Assembly (NCBI RefSeq): GCF_037975245.1
Contig: NC_092576.1
Location: 31,846,611-31,910,610 of the forward strand
From: Apostichopus japonicus
Taxonomy: Eukaryota > Echinodermata > Holothuroidea > Aspidochirotida > Stichopodidae
Direction: 5' to 3'
Length of the DNA: 64,000 nucleotides
The notes beneath the pieces are model-generated. The model was not told the DNA's origin. It ran no database searches and worked only from the letters and a program-made list of their open reading frames with translations. This document shows, one piece after another, positions 44,217 to 56,744 of the stretch (within the stretch, counting starts at the first letter, position 1; every line of letters begins with the position of its first letter). The position numbers and the translations under genes were made by a program.

Positions 44217-46716
44217 CCTAACCCGGGGCTCGAATTACTATCTAAGCGGAGCGCCACCATAGATTTGCGCGCAGCATACAAGAAAATTTCTGGTTTTGAC
44301 ACCCCTCAGAACACCGGAAATTACACTTCTCGGGCTTGAAAATGACCAACTATAGATGTTCATCATTGCCTGAGTAACCAAGTATTTTCCCAATATTTTT
44401 TTTCTCCATCCGTTACCTTTTTGAAGATTGTCACCAGTCACACATCATGTTCGACCAAATCGCATCTCCTGTGGATCATTGCTTTTGTAGGTGATTCTAT
44501 ACGTCGCGGCCCACTTTTCAAGGATTTAAGCCCATTGTTCGTTCAGAATTTGAAAATTCACATTTCTCGTGAAATCAATTCACTTGTAAACATACCCATA
44601 ATGTTGAACAAAATTCATCTATGTACAGCAGGGTTCTGCCGCTGCCGGTCGGGCCCGACCAGCACGCTGAATTACCGACCGCCACAATCTGCCTGAGTGA
44701 CTTTTCCGACCGGCACTTTATTAACTACAAAATCACAACTAATTGTATTTTGCGGAGTTTACGTTTTCTACAAGAACATGGAAACAATATTTAGCATTGA
44801 GTTAATCATGCCAAGTGGCCTAAAACATGTGATTACAAGGGTAACTTTCATAAAGATGGCCATAGCAAGGGGTCTTGATATCGTGCTATGCGTGTATGGT
44901 ATGGACTGTGCCTCGTGTTTCATGGGGTGTGCATGCGGAGGAGTCAGTTGGCTTGAGGTGTGTTTTACTTACCTACAGTAAATGTAACGGGAATATTTTA
45001 CCTACTTTTCTTGAACGTCTAAGATATCATTTCGCATAACTTTACCGATCCTTTACTGACTGACCTAATTAATTCTAGAGTGGAACGAAAAAAGTTTACT
45101 CCATTAAAAGTTCCCTGGCAACGTGCCAAAAAATGTTAACAAACAGGTGTTATAGAAAGGGGATGAGCTCACAGTTTTTTGGCAAGGTACCTGGGAAAAT
45201 TCGCAGCACATGTACCGTGGTAGTTGGGTAGGGTTAAACACTGCAGTAATAAACGCTGTTCGAAGGTTCACTGCATGATATCGCGGAGTTGATCGGAGTT
45301 ATTCACTAGTTTACTCTTTCAATGGACCGATTTCATAGGCCCGATGTTGAATAAATGAGAGAGAATACATAATTCATTATGATTCGTCTTTATTTGGGAG
45401 TGGACTCTCACTCACTGTCCATCTAAAATTATCATCTCAGCCTGAATGATTTATTTAATAGGCACCACCGGCTGGTCTGTACTCTGGTGCTCCAGATATT
45501 TGTCCTAACTTTTTTCATTAATCATGAAAAATTCCAGACATGAGATCTCATTTCAAAGCTGTCTACATGTGGCTCAGAATACTTGGGAAGGGCCGTTTCC
45601 GGCCATCTGGGGGTTTCCAAAACCCAAAATTTTCTTGTACGCTCCGCGCCAACCGATGGTGGCGCTCCGCTTAGATAGTCCTGCCGGCACTCAATCCACC
45701 CTGGGCAGAACCCTGGTACAGCCAATACAGAAAAACCTCCATTTTAGGAGTGTTTGTCAGGTAAATTTTGAAAATTCAGACACAGTTAACATATTGGTGC
45801 AAGGGCGCAGATCAGTCTTGGATAATGGTGGGGACGCGTGTCTGTTCTCTGATACTATCTAAGCGGAGCGCGACCATGGGTTCGCGTGTATAGCGTACAA
45901 GAAATTTTTGGCAAATACTCCCCCCACATCGCCGGAAACAACATTTCCCAGACCCAACGATGCGCACCCCATCTCGATCTCGTGGCTTAGAAATTTAGTT
46001 TGGGGAAATGCATGGGCATCTGCAGAAAAAAATAATCCAAGCAGACTTTTGTATATCATGGTTCTGGTTTTGTAACTCATCGGGAAGCGATTAGAGGGGT
46101 GGGCATAGGGTTATGGGGTGCGCGTTTTCATGCAGATGGGAGCAATCTCAAGAAGTGATGGGTGCGTCGGCCCACCCCCCTCCCGCCGGCAATGATATGC
46201 CTTTGGATCCACTTCATGATATTCACCGGAAATGTGCTCAATTCTCAAATCGCATGCGGAATTTATGTTTAGATTAATTGTATGAGTTACGGTACTAGGG
46301 GTGCAGGTAACAATTAACATTCAGTTCGCGTTGCATAACACTTTAATTCTGCCCGACAGTATGGCATCGAAAGACATAAATGGAAACGTCAAAAATGGAG
46401 TTGTCAGTGTAAGGGGTAAGCTGAGGCGCACGTCCCTTCCGAAATCTTCGATCCGTCACTGGCTACCCTGTGTATATAATAGGGTTCAGAGCTGTAATTA
46501 TGATTGTTCCTCTTTATCTTCCCGGTGTCTAGGCGTTTTTCTTCTACTCCCTCCTTTTCTCCTTTTTCTCTTCTTTTTCTTTTCCCTTCCTTCCTCTCCT
46601 TCCTCCTTAATTCCTCCGTCTTTCTTCCTTTTTTTCTTCTCTCTTTTTCTCTCTCCTCTTTTTCTTACCTGGGGGCGCCCGCCCCCAACGCCCCCCCCCC
46701 CCTGGATACGCGCCTG
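44217..46716. mobile_element. TIR element, family X copy B (inverted)
   Basis: Reverse-complement relative of copy A: 44217-44620 matches 29204-29610, and the pyrimidine-rich end at 46500-46716 matches 27622-27850, ending CTGGATACGCGCCTG. The terminal 20 bp on the 44217 side is missing or diverged. Copy B is longer because it carries the insertion at 44629-45715. No transposase seen. Confidence 0.75.
44629..45715. mobile_element. TIR element nested in family X copy B
   Basis: Ends CAGGGTTCTGCC and its exact inverse GGCAGAACCCTG. Flanked by GTACAG at 44623-44628 and 45716-45721. Copy A, inverted, shows the matching uninterrupted site (CATCTATGGACAACCAAT), which supports a true insertion with a 6-bp duplication. 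Its interior, 44720-45210, is an inverted relative of 52730-53040. Confidence 0.78.
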
Positions 46717-46719
46717 GAG

Positions 46720-47383
46720 AATCAGTGACAGGTCAAATTGAGTTATGGATAATAGGTTATAATGTCACCTATAATTGGATGGTCTAGGGACAGATTATGT
46801 AAAGGACAAACTAAAACGAATGACAGTGAATGACCGAATGACAATTGACTTTGTAAGTTTGTACAGGGTTAATTATCATTCGCGAATGACAGCGAATTAC
46901 ACCGAATGACAACGAAGGACGGTGGTGAGAAGAGACATAATGAATAAGGAGTGGAGTAAATGCGGTTATTGGTTTTCTGCGCAAAATATCAACTAGGATT
47001 TTTGAGATTTTGACCCCAATTTTCCGATTTTTGGGGAAAAATTTCCGCCAGGGGGGCGGGGAAACCCCTTTCCCCCTTCCCTACGCCATTGTTACAGAGT
47101 AGCTCCATAACTGACGCAAATTTTCTCCTTTTACCAGTCCCTTTTGTACCTCCTCCACCTGAAAAAAAAAAAATCATTTCTTTACAGAAATATATAGGAC
47201 GTGCACATCCTAAAATTTCTAGCAGTTTCAAGATGATAGAATTGTTAGTGTGAACAATAAATATCGGAAAAATGCCGTTAAATTGACTTTTTAAAATCAG
47301 ACTTACAATTTCGCTTACTATAAGGTGTTTTCGTATCTTGTCAGTACTTTACTAGATCTGTAAGCCACGCACTTCGCGTCCAT
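46720..47383. repeat. GAATGAC-type short repeats; otherwise no gene
   Basis: Between 46808 and 46925 the word CGAATGACA recurs several times. Inverted versions (GTCATTCACTGTCATTCG at about 48160 and CATTCGTTTTAGTAAC near 48232) lie beyond the palindrome array, so both may be termini of one element of about 1.4 kb around it. The ends are imperfect and no target duplication is clear. Confidence 0.4.
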
Positions 47384-48080
47384 ATGGCAAGCCGTTTTAA
47401 CATTTACCTCGCAATTAGACTTAAGTCGAATACATTTCACTTAAGTGGAATAGAATTCCACTTAAGTGGAATTGTATTCCACTTAAGTGGAATTCTATTC
47501 CACTTAAGCTTAATTGTATTTTACTTAAGCTGAATTCATCAACTTGTCACTGCATTTTACTTAAGCTAAATTCTATTTCACTTAAGTGGAATTGCATTCC
47601 ACTTAAGTGGAATTGTATTCCACTTAAGTGAAATGCATTTCCACTTAAGTGGAATACAATTCCACTTAAGTGGAATACAATTCCACTTAAGTGGAATGCA
47701 ATTCCACTTAAGTGGAATGTCCTGTCTATTTCACTTAAGTGGAATACAATTCCACTTAAGTGGAAATGCATTCCACTTAAGTGGAATTGTATTCCACTTA
47801 AGTGAAATAGATGGGCTATTTAGCTTAAGTGGAATACAATTCCACTTAAGTGGAATTGTATTCCACTTAAGTGAAATACAATTCCACTTAAGTGGTATGC
47901 ATTTCCACTTAAGTGAAATAGAAATGTCCATTTCCACTTAAGTGAAATTGAATTCCACTTAAGTGGAATACATTTCACTTAAGTGGAATTCCATTTCACT
48001 TAAGTAGAATGTATTCCACTTAAGTAGAATGTATTCCACTTAAGTCGAATTGCGAGGTAAATGTTAAAACGGCTTGCCAT
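47384..48080. repeat. CTTAAG palindrome array inside 33-bp inverted arms
   Basis: The arms 47384-47416 and 48048-48080 are perfect inverted copies. Between them I count 29 CTTAAG hexamers, mostly within the 12-bp palindrome CCACTTAAGTGG, spaced most often by 21 bp with spacers such as AATTGTATT and AATACAATT. The whole segment can fold in many registers. ORFs in it encode FHLSGI-type peptides and are artefacts. No transposase or clear target duplication. Weaker inverted similarity extends outward to CCACGC at 47365 and GCGTGG near 48097. Confidence 0.9.
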
Positions 48081-48099
48081 ACGTCCACTCGGTTTGCGT

Positions 48100-49375
48100 G
48101 GATTTAATATACCCACGAAGTCTGAACTGTGATATCCGGTTGAAGCAAAATCTGTGCTGTCATTCACTGTCATTCGATTTAGGCAACGCAATTTCTTAGT
48201 GTGTACAACATATTGTCGTTATGTGTAACGTAATCATTCGTTTTAGTAACACCCTTATGTAAACCTACTGGGACACCTGCTTTGGTGGTTTACTGAGTAT
48301 TAGGATATAACAATTTTACTTTGATCAAAGTACTCACCGACGAGAGAAGGTACTTCTTTCTGTAAAGGACCGGGGTCCGGGGATGGTGAGAAATGGCTGA
48401 TGGTGACATCAATTGCGGGGGGGGGGGGGGGAAGAGATAAAGTGCGACAAGAGAAGATTTTTCTCTTGTGTTGTTCCCGAAAGCGAGATCTCGCAGAGCT
48501 TTTGATGATAAACTTGAAAGGGCAGCAAAAACAATGATGACAACTGAAAATATGCTAAAACAAGCATTACCTTAGATCATTGACATAGCTCTTTTCTTCT
48601 GACTATGGTTACATTTTCGAGTGGATGTACACTATACGCTAATTGTGGTGTGGTACCTTTATGGAAAGCTATCGCTTCCAACAAGTATGCTAACTTCAAA
48701 TCGAAACATGGCCGCCAAGTTAGTTAACGCAACTCTAGTCTAGGCTAGGTGTGGTTATTCGTGAACTGTGACTGGCCGTCTAAAGATGTCATTCCTTCTG
48801 AAGTTTACTAAAGAGTTAATTAGTAGGTAATTTAAAGTAGGTAATTAACTAATTAGGGAATCTTTTCTTGGTGTGATTTCAGAATTGATTTTAGTCTCAT
48901 ACACGCAAGCATAGCGAAACGGATGAAATGTTTGGAGCATATACTTTCACCCACAGGATGTACACATTTTGCACGCTAAACTAAAAATTCACATTTAAAC
49001 TTGTCTTATGTAAATCGGTCTTTCATTTTTAAGATAAAGTACGTTTCTATCCGGAAATCGCAATCTGAAAACCATTGTGTAAGGCCAAGCTCAGCTGCAA
49101 ACCTTACAATGTAATGATATGGCGCGATGTAGCCCAAGCCCTAACTCTAACTTAGTACAGTACATACTACTACAGGTAATAGTAGGCTAGTAGTATCGTC
49201 GATGCACATAATGTAGGCCTAGTTGTAGTAGCAGTGGGCTGAATTCAATAGTTATTTTGCAGGTAATACCCCGTGGTGGCGTTAGGCTCCCTTTAGTTTC
49301 CTAACATGTTACTGCGTTAGTTTCCTCCCCTGAAAAACGTTAGGTTCCTCCCCTAAAATTAAGTATAACTATAGG
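48100..49375. other. No gene recognised
   Basis: Unique AT-rich DNA with a G run near 48417. Words such as GTTAGTTTCCTCCCCTGA (49300-49350) are repeated within 60 bp and relate to the candidate element that follows. Nothing coding was recognised. Confidence 0.45.
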
Positions 49376-49379
49376 GGCC

Positions 49380-50810
49380 TAAGGGGAGAAAACTAACGTT
49401 CTCAGGAGCGGAATGGGAGACGGCATATTGGCTAGGCTACAGTATGTCAGGGAATGAGTTAATTTAGGTAGTGAAGGAACTGAGTAAATTTTTATGATTT
49501 AGGATATTTTAGTGAGAGAAGGTAACATATTTTCAAGGGACTTGGAGGCAATGTGGGAAGAAATCATTTCTTGTAATTAAAGAAACTGTAGTAAATGATT
49601 TAGGGAGGAAAGTATTCTTTTTAGGAGAGGAACTGAAAAAGGCATATCTAGACCATGTGGAGAGAGTAACAGCTGGTATGTATGGAATGCATTTTTGAAA
49701 GTATTACAGATTAGGCCTAGGTGGTTTGGTCTGAGTTCTTTCAATATCAGCTTGGGTAGGCCTGCAATTATTTGATGTTCTTCCCTGTAATTAGATTTGG
49801 CATATGCCTAGATATGAAGTATTTGGTGGGAAGGCAGTGAATAGATGTTTTAGTAGTTTTTTTAATATCAGTGAGTATTATAATAGTTTCCAGTCTCTTG
49901 AATAATGGTACAAGAATATAGTTAGGGATTCTTGTACACAATACTTATCATTAAGCAAACTGCTTGGAGTGGAAAATAAAAAGGTGAGTTTCTTTTACTT
50001 ACTAGCATTCCTTGTGTTTTGGCATAGGAGGAAGGAACCTGGAACACATTAACAAGGAAACGCTTAATAATGTTTTCCCCAAGAGGACAGACGAGGAGTC
50101 AGTTTCTGAAAAATGCCAGATATGTCCAGCTGACTATGGCTATCTAAAGTGTTGTTCTTTGTCCATGTTCAGAACAGGCCTCACATTTGTTCGCAAACCT
50201 GTATTAAACCCTTCCAAGTACTGCTGTACTCTAGACTGCATTGTCTTGTGCCCATTTTGGACCCTCCTCTGTTTTCCTTCTGACACCAGCAACAAAGGTT
50301 GCCTCTCTGTGCATGGTTGTAACAGTTTCATAAAATGGTACCTTCTTTCCTGTGATTTGGTTCAGGTAGCAGTGCTATCCTGAAACCCAATGTGTAAATA
50401 TTAATTCATGTGTACAAGTACAATCGTACAAGTGATATAGTATTTATGAAAACATGATTGATGAGAAATACCTTCAAGATCTTTGTTGGTGCGGATTGCT
50501 TCATATGCATACAATCCAGCCTTTTCCAAACACTTCTTACGATTACTGAACAGATACACAAATAAGGTACCCCATCACATTTCCTTTTTTCCTTCATACA
50601 TTACTGACACAACTCTCTTCAGTTTACTATACAAAGATTGCTGTCAGAGTCTCCCTTGAAAAAAGTATGTTAACATAATTCGTTATTTTTTCTCTTAACG
50701 TGACTTTTCTCCTTAAAATATTTTCTCAACATTGATTCCACTTACTAAATTTATTCTTTCCACATAGCTTAGCCAATATGCCTGGCCCGAAAAATGTTAG
50801 TTTTCTCCCC
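49380..50810. mobile_element. Candidate TIR element of unknown class
   Basis: GGGGAGAAAACTAAC (from about 49386) and, inverted, GTTAGTTTTCTCCCC (ending about 50811) could be termini, 15 bp perfect. No target duplication is clear. Inside, both strands at 50012-50383 and 50140-50331 have ORFs; the plus-strand one has cysteine pairs (CQICPADYGYLKCC, then YCCTLDCIVLC) but matches no domain I know. Confidence 0.4.
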
Positions 50811-50813
50811 TGA

Positions 50814-52214
50814 TGCTGATTGGGGATTTCAAGCTTGCATCGCATGTCATATGGCAGGTCATGTTAAGTAAAAATATGCACAATTGGAAGTCACTAGGTC
50901 AGATCTCGACTGTGTACAGTAGTGTGAATCGTAAATCACTTTCCCGTAATACAGCGCTCAACGTAACAGGTGGGCGCTCAAGAAGCTACAAGGTCAAAAG
51001 ATTTGGCCAGACGACAATGAAAATTTTTCAGGTCAATGTGGAAAGGCTTACCAAAGAGATATATACTGAAAGCCCATACATGTTAGTTTTTAAATGATAT
51101 ACCGTTGAAAAATGGGACCCAGTCCTTCCGGTCAGATCATTTTTGTCTTTCAATCTCCCTAAGACTTGTCCTGTAGTGAATTTTTGTTTCTGTGATAGAG
51201 TGCTGGAAATGTTGGCCCGTCCTGCCAGAAAATTTGAATCTAACTCTGACTTATGTCGAAAAGTGACGTCTGTGCGGCACATTGGTCAGAATTGATCAGA
51301 TCTCGCTCTAAGCTTGGCCTTGATACAATACACAGGAATATGTACAGACTTTGTGGGTACGGCTGTGATTCAAGAAATGTCTCAAATAACAAATATCGGA
51401 ACAACATATTATGAAGAAACCCTAGTTAGGGAATTCTGGAAAGTTTTCAGTCTCCAAAAGATTGCTAACTTGCAATTTCACCAGGAATGTTTCATGTAAA
51501 TCACTATTTTACTTTCAGAGATGATACCTTTCCTTGCTACAGTGTAGCTTACTAATGATAGTGTCTCTGCAGCTCCTGAAAAGAAGTGCAGTGATGACGT
51601 TACAGCGCTCATAGCTCTACACTGTTCAAAATATATTAGATTAAGTTGGCGTGAGGATCAAAAATTCACTTCTCATGAATCATAGGATAAAAAAATCCCA
51701 AACTAGGACTGGCTATGAACAAATTCTGGATGTTTTCTTCATATTTCCAATAGACTGCCAAAGAATTCCTTTTAGGAAAATCATACGTTGTAAGTTATGC
51801 GTACATTTGGTATTGGGGATGTCGCTGTACTAAATTCGTTTTCTATTCTCACCGTTATGATGATTTTAGGAAAGTGTATTGAACATCGAATTGCACCTTC
51901 TTATAACATATGGCTCACAATGAAAGAAACTTTCTATATGGTTGAAGTTCATTGCTTAACACAATGATATTGAAATTTTTAACAAATTGACAGGTGGACA
52001 AACTTGCAGATAAACTCGTAACTACACAATCAAGGATTATATGAAGACATGAAGGGCAAATCGTAAGTCAGTTTTAGTCCATTTACTTTTCTCTTTAATA
52101 GGTTCCACAAAATGACAGTTTAACATAGGGTCGTTCCGAGTCAAATCACTGATGGCTGTTGCTGGACCGTCTCCAAAGTTCCCAAATTTATTGCATGCTT
52201 GGAACACCATACAA
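50814..52214. other. No gene recognised
   Basis: No exon, repeat or transposon protein was recognised between the candidate TIR element and the hAT-like element. Short ORFs look random. Confidence 0.4.
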
Positions 52215-55200
52215 TAAGCATATAGGGCTGTGAGTTTTCGTTTAAAGACCTAAACGTTTAAACGGCCGATTTTTCGTTCGTTTAAACGTTTAAACGTTCG
52301 CGAAAATCGCGAGAAAACGCCAAGCATAAAGGCGTGGGGTCCAGGGGACCGCCCTACGGCCCTGGTGGGGCAGTACCCCGGAAAAGGAAAAGGAATTTTT
52401 TGCGTGTCTGGCGATAAAAAAATTCGCAGTTGAGGATGCAAAATACTGACAACTTTTTGAATTTAAATTGTCACGAAGCTGATGAAAAATTTTAAATGAC
52501 AAGTTAGAGTAGCTATATTATGTTATAAAATGAAAAGAGATTTAATCTGTCTTACAATCTTTAAAAAGTTTAACTTACAGAACCTCAGATATTATGAAAC
52601 AAAAAACGTTCGGCAAAGCCCCGTTTCTAGACTGCCTAACAATGAATAGCGCGCACTAAACGTACATCAGTTTACAACTGCAGTACGGTTTAACCCAACT
52701 TAAATAGTACGGTAGGATACTGTACATGTGCTCAGAATTTTCCCAGGTACCTTGCCAAACAACTGCGCGCTCATCCCCTGTCTAACACCTGTTTGTTAAC
52801 ATTTTTGGCACGTTTCCAAGAAACGTTTCATGGAGTATTCCCCATGATACGCGAGGCACAGTTCATACACGCAGCACAAGATATCAAGCTATGGTCATCT
52901 TTATGAAAGTAAACCTTGTAATAAAATATGTTTTAGGCCACACGGCATGATTAACTAATGCTTAACATTATTTCCATGTTCTTGTAGAAAACGTCAAGTT
53001 CGCAAAATACAATTAGTTGTGTTTTTGTAGTTACGTGAGATCCGTAACAGACGAGGTGGTTAGGCTATTTGCAATACACTTAACTATGGTAGGACATTAT
53101 TTTTTCCGTATTTTTGGAAATTCTAGAAAATACTTTCTTTTCCCCCCGCTTAACACCAGATGTGGTCTTACGGTTTATTCATAAATGGGTGTACTAGAGC
53201 CTTGTATACATGACAGTAGTTGCATTTAGCACGATATGCCAGTTTCGCGTGAATTTTTCGAAAGTGTTTTGCTGGATCTTTCGTAAAATTTGAAAGGTGT
53301 ACCAACTTACTTTTCGTACACAATTGGTAATTTCTCTACTGATTTTCAGAGTTTTTTTTACGATCTCCAATCGATACATTTCCTTTGATCATGTATTTGA
53401 ACAACTATTACCAAGTCGAGTATTCGACCCGGTATTGTCTGGTGGGAGAGTTCAACGTGATGGACAGGGATTGTAATCATTTCGATCGAACATGCATTGA
53501 CTGGATTATCTGCGCCGCCGCTGTCGGCTCGATATAAAGTACACTTGTGCCGCGAATCAGGAAGTTTTCACAAAAGGATAACAGCGTTCAAGTTTAAGCC
53601 ATTCATATCGCCGGATACATCGGGGGGGGGGGACAAAAGTAGGATTACGTTCGCGTTTTATGATTCGACTGATCGTAAGTTGTGTTGTTATTTCGCGTAG
53701 TAGACAAAATGAACACGGGAATTGATACGCGATATTTGCCAATAATTTAATTTTCAGTTGATATCATACAGTACTGTGATCGCTTAACGATCGTACAATT
53801 TCGAAGAAACGATATTCTGCGATTTTGTACGATTTTATTCGACGTTATTCGAAATTATGCGATTTTGCGCGATTTAAAAAATCGTTGAAAAATTCGGACG
53901 AAAAATTTTGTACGAAATTCGCACAATTATTCACGGTTTTTGCGGTCAGTTTTACAACGTACAAAATCGCACAAAATCGTTGAATAGGCCTTTTAGAATT
54001 ACAACAGTCGTTATTTGATATTACGTGTGTTCAAAGTATACAACACAACTTTCATCTATGGTTCAAAGCACATAGTTACGAGACTCAATGTCATACATTC
54101 AATATGCACAGTGTACAGTACCGCTCACGTATAACTGGACATGTGTACGCGCACATTATCGTGTAAAGACGTATAAACAAGTACAATCGCGAATAAACTG
54201 TTGACAAACAAATTGCCGCGTAGACCCCTCGTATAATCCATGTACGAGTTTCTACGCAGGAAATGCTATTGTGCTCAATGAATAGGATTAAAGTCGCAGA
54301 AAGAATTTGAAAACCTAGAAGAAAAATAAAGTGTTACTAAGCGTTTCTTGTGTCAATTTTTTATATAATTTACCGTTGGCTCCAACTGAATGAAAAGAAA
54401 AAAAATTCCACCCAACAACTGAAAAGAAAAAAAAAACTTCCACCCAACAACTTTGAGTTTGAAGAAGGGCCGGTTAAAAACAAAACATGTTTCTCGTCCG
54501 CGCAATGGGCCTCCTTTTACATGATTCCCGTGTTTTTATTCGGATTACAAGAAATCTAAACTATCCTTAAAAATTATTTTGTAAAGGTTGCCACATATTC
54601 CAAACTAGTATTAGCGCTGGAAAAGAAGAAAAATGGCCGCCCGTTTTTTTCAGATCTCAGTACGAGAAACATGTATTTTATTTGGATAATAGAACAACTT
54701 TCGTTAATGTGGTTAAGTTAATATTTTCCTACCTTAGCTATGTCGATTTTATAAAACCTTCATGAAAACAGACTTTTTTGAAAATGGATTTTGAAGCTGT
54801 CAAAAATTTAACAAATGCTTACCGTTAAATACTGGCGTCAAACAATACATGTCGTATATATTCCAATAAAGATCCACAAAGGATAACAATGCTAAGTAAA
54901 GCTTACTAAAGAGAAATAGAAACTGCATGTACATGGTCATTTTAAGTATCCAAGTACTATACAAAGAGATTGAGTTCACCGAATCACCCCTTTTCCCTAC
55001 CACCTGAAGAAAACCGTCTTTTATAAAATATAGTACCATACAATACTTTACATTTGATAAAAAAGTTACTTCTACAACCCCCAAATTTGTATGTGTCGCA
55101 ATAAGTTTTCACCGCACAGCATAGTACCATTAATAATTTGCATGTTACACAAAGTTACACTCGGCGTCCAGATGACGGGAAAATGTTACATCGTGTTCAA

Positions 55201-56021
55201 TGTATTGAGTCGTTCCCACGGTGCAATGAACTTGGGCAAGTTGCCAAGTTCGAATGTCGATGACCTACTTATCTTCCGTGACCAATGTCAATGGGAATTG
55301 TGTGTAAAATCTCGGGTTTTCAACGTGTTATATATATAGAAGTTTTACGTAAGCGGAGCGAATTTCGTTGATTTCGTCTCGTTGATTGTAAGGAAGCACT
55401 TATCTAAGCATCAATATTTGTGAAAAATATCGTACGGGTTTTCTTCAGAAAATATTTTTGACTAGTAATTGGAAACTCAATGTATTAAGAAGTACTGGGT
55501 CTAAACCTTATCATTGCATTTTGGGGGAAGCCAGATCTTCAAGTGCAAAATATTGTTTTTTTCATTTAAGGTTATCGTAGTTTTCTTGCGAGGTGTGTAC
55601 GGCGTAACTTTCGATGTAGGCTTTCTGATCACATAGCCTACCCTGTATATCATTCGTCGTAATCTCGATATCGAATGAGTTACGGTATTGTCTTAGTGGA
55701 GAAACATTCAGACTGTCTCCGAATATGTTCGTCATTTTTTTGGGGGGGGGAGGGGGGGGGGGTGGCACAACAATTCTTGTGTGGGTAGGGGCCCGTTCCC
55801 CGTGCCATCCCGTTTTACAGTGCCGTAATTTAATAACGTCGTACGTGGTCTCATTTCGTGAACAAGAAGTTTTTAACTATTTAGGTAATCAATAGCCCAA
55901 AGACTCCCAGGGTCCCTATAAACACCTGTTAGCTCATCCTGCTGCAGTGATTGGGCAATAAGTACGCCCGTTCCTCGTTTTTCCTCAGGTAGGCCTACCT
56001 CCGTAGGCATTCTGGGGAAAA

Positions 56022-56045
56022 CCACTGATCTGTACAGATCAGTGG
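56022..56045. repeat. 24-bp perfect palindrome
   Basis: CCACTGATCTGT followed at once by its complement, with no loop. Around it the words CATTCTGGGGAAAA and GGGGAAAACAAACATTCTGG repeat, suggesting a local duplication event. Function unknown. Confidence 0.8.
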
Positions 56046-56477
56046 GGAAAACAAACATTCTGGACGTCAGTAATATATATTTACTAGTCATAGCAAGATC
56101 CATGCAAGGAAGACACGTGCTTGGCTGTGTACAGGGCTAGCGCTGTTCACTATATTATCGGCGTAGTAGGTAGTTTTAGTCGCAGTCTTTTTAATTTTGG
56201 GGACGGGTGATGGGAGGTGATGGTCACCCTGTTGAGGCGACTGGTAGTTGGTAAATATCGGTAACGTATGAGGAAATATCGGTCTGAAGATGGCGTCAGG
56301 CATTGCTGAGTAGTACACAGTGTATAGCTGCCCGTGTATATTGGCATACATACAGTATAAAGTTTGAGTTGCTTTCTTGACGACGTCCAGATAACCGGAA
56401 AGGCCATCATTATTATTATTATTAGTATTATCGATATTTTCCTGTCCAATATGTCGCAGAAGTAGACAGAGTAGAGT

Positions 56478-56744
56478 ATGTGGTCGGAAGATGAAGTATT
56501 CGCATTGCTTGGCATTTGGTGCGACGAAAATAATATGTCGAAAACGCTCCAGTGTACTGAGACATCTGTATGTATGGGAGAGAAAAGCGTTCAGCCTGCA
56601 CACCATGCAATACTAGCAAAATACATTGCAGTTGAATTTCTTGTTGGCAACTTGCCAAGAAAAGTTTTTACATCTATGTCTAGTCCAATGGTACAGTATA
56701 AAACAGGTGCGGACATCGAGCCCAGCCCAACCATTTTGTGTTAG
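56478..56744 (+). other. Possible Myb/SANT-like DNA-binding exon
   Basis: The ORF opens MWSEDEVFALLGIWCDEN, matching the first helix of Myb/SANT-like (trihelix, MADF-related) domains in which W-x-x-x-E-x-x-x-L-L-x-x-W is conserved. The following residues do not clearly continue the domain, so a donor site may fall soon after DENN, or the frame is random. Such domains accompany PIF/Harbinger transposons and many uncharacterised animal genes. It lies within the TA-flanked element. Confidence 0.35.

Noticed and set aside
47547-47941. ORFs encoding FHLSGI repeats, or a CRISPR-like array
   Set aside because: The units are palindromes with nearly constant spacers, on a eukaryotic background; no unique spacers and open on both strands.
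56088-56658. Overlapping minus-strand ORFs of 76-172 codons
   Set aside because: No motif, three overlapping frames open together, inside a transposon; likely chance.
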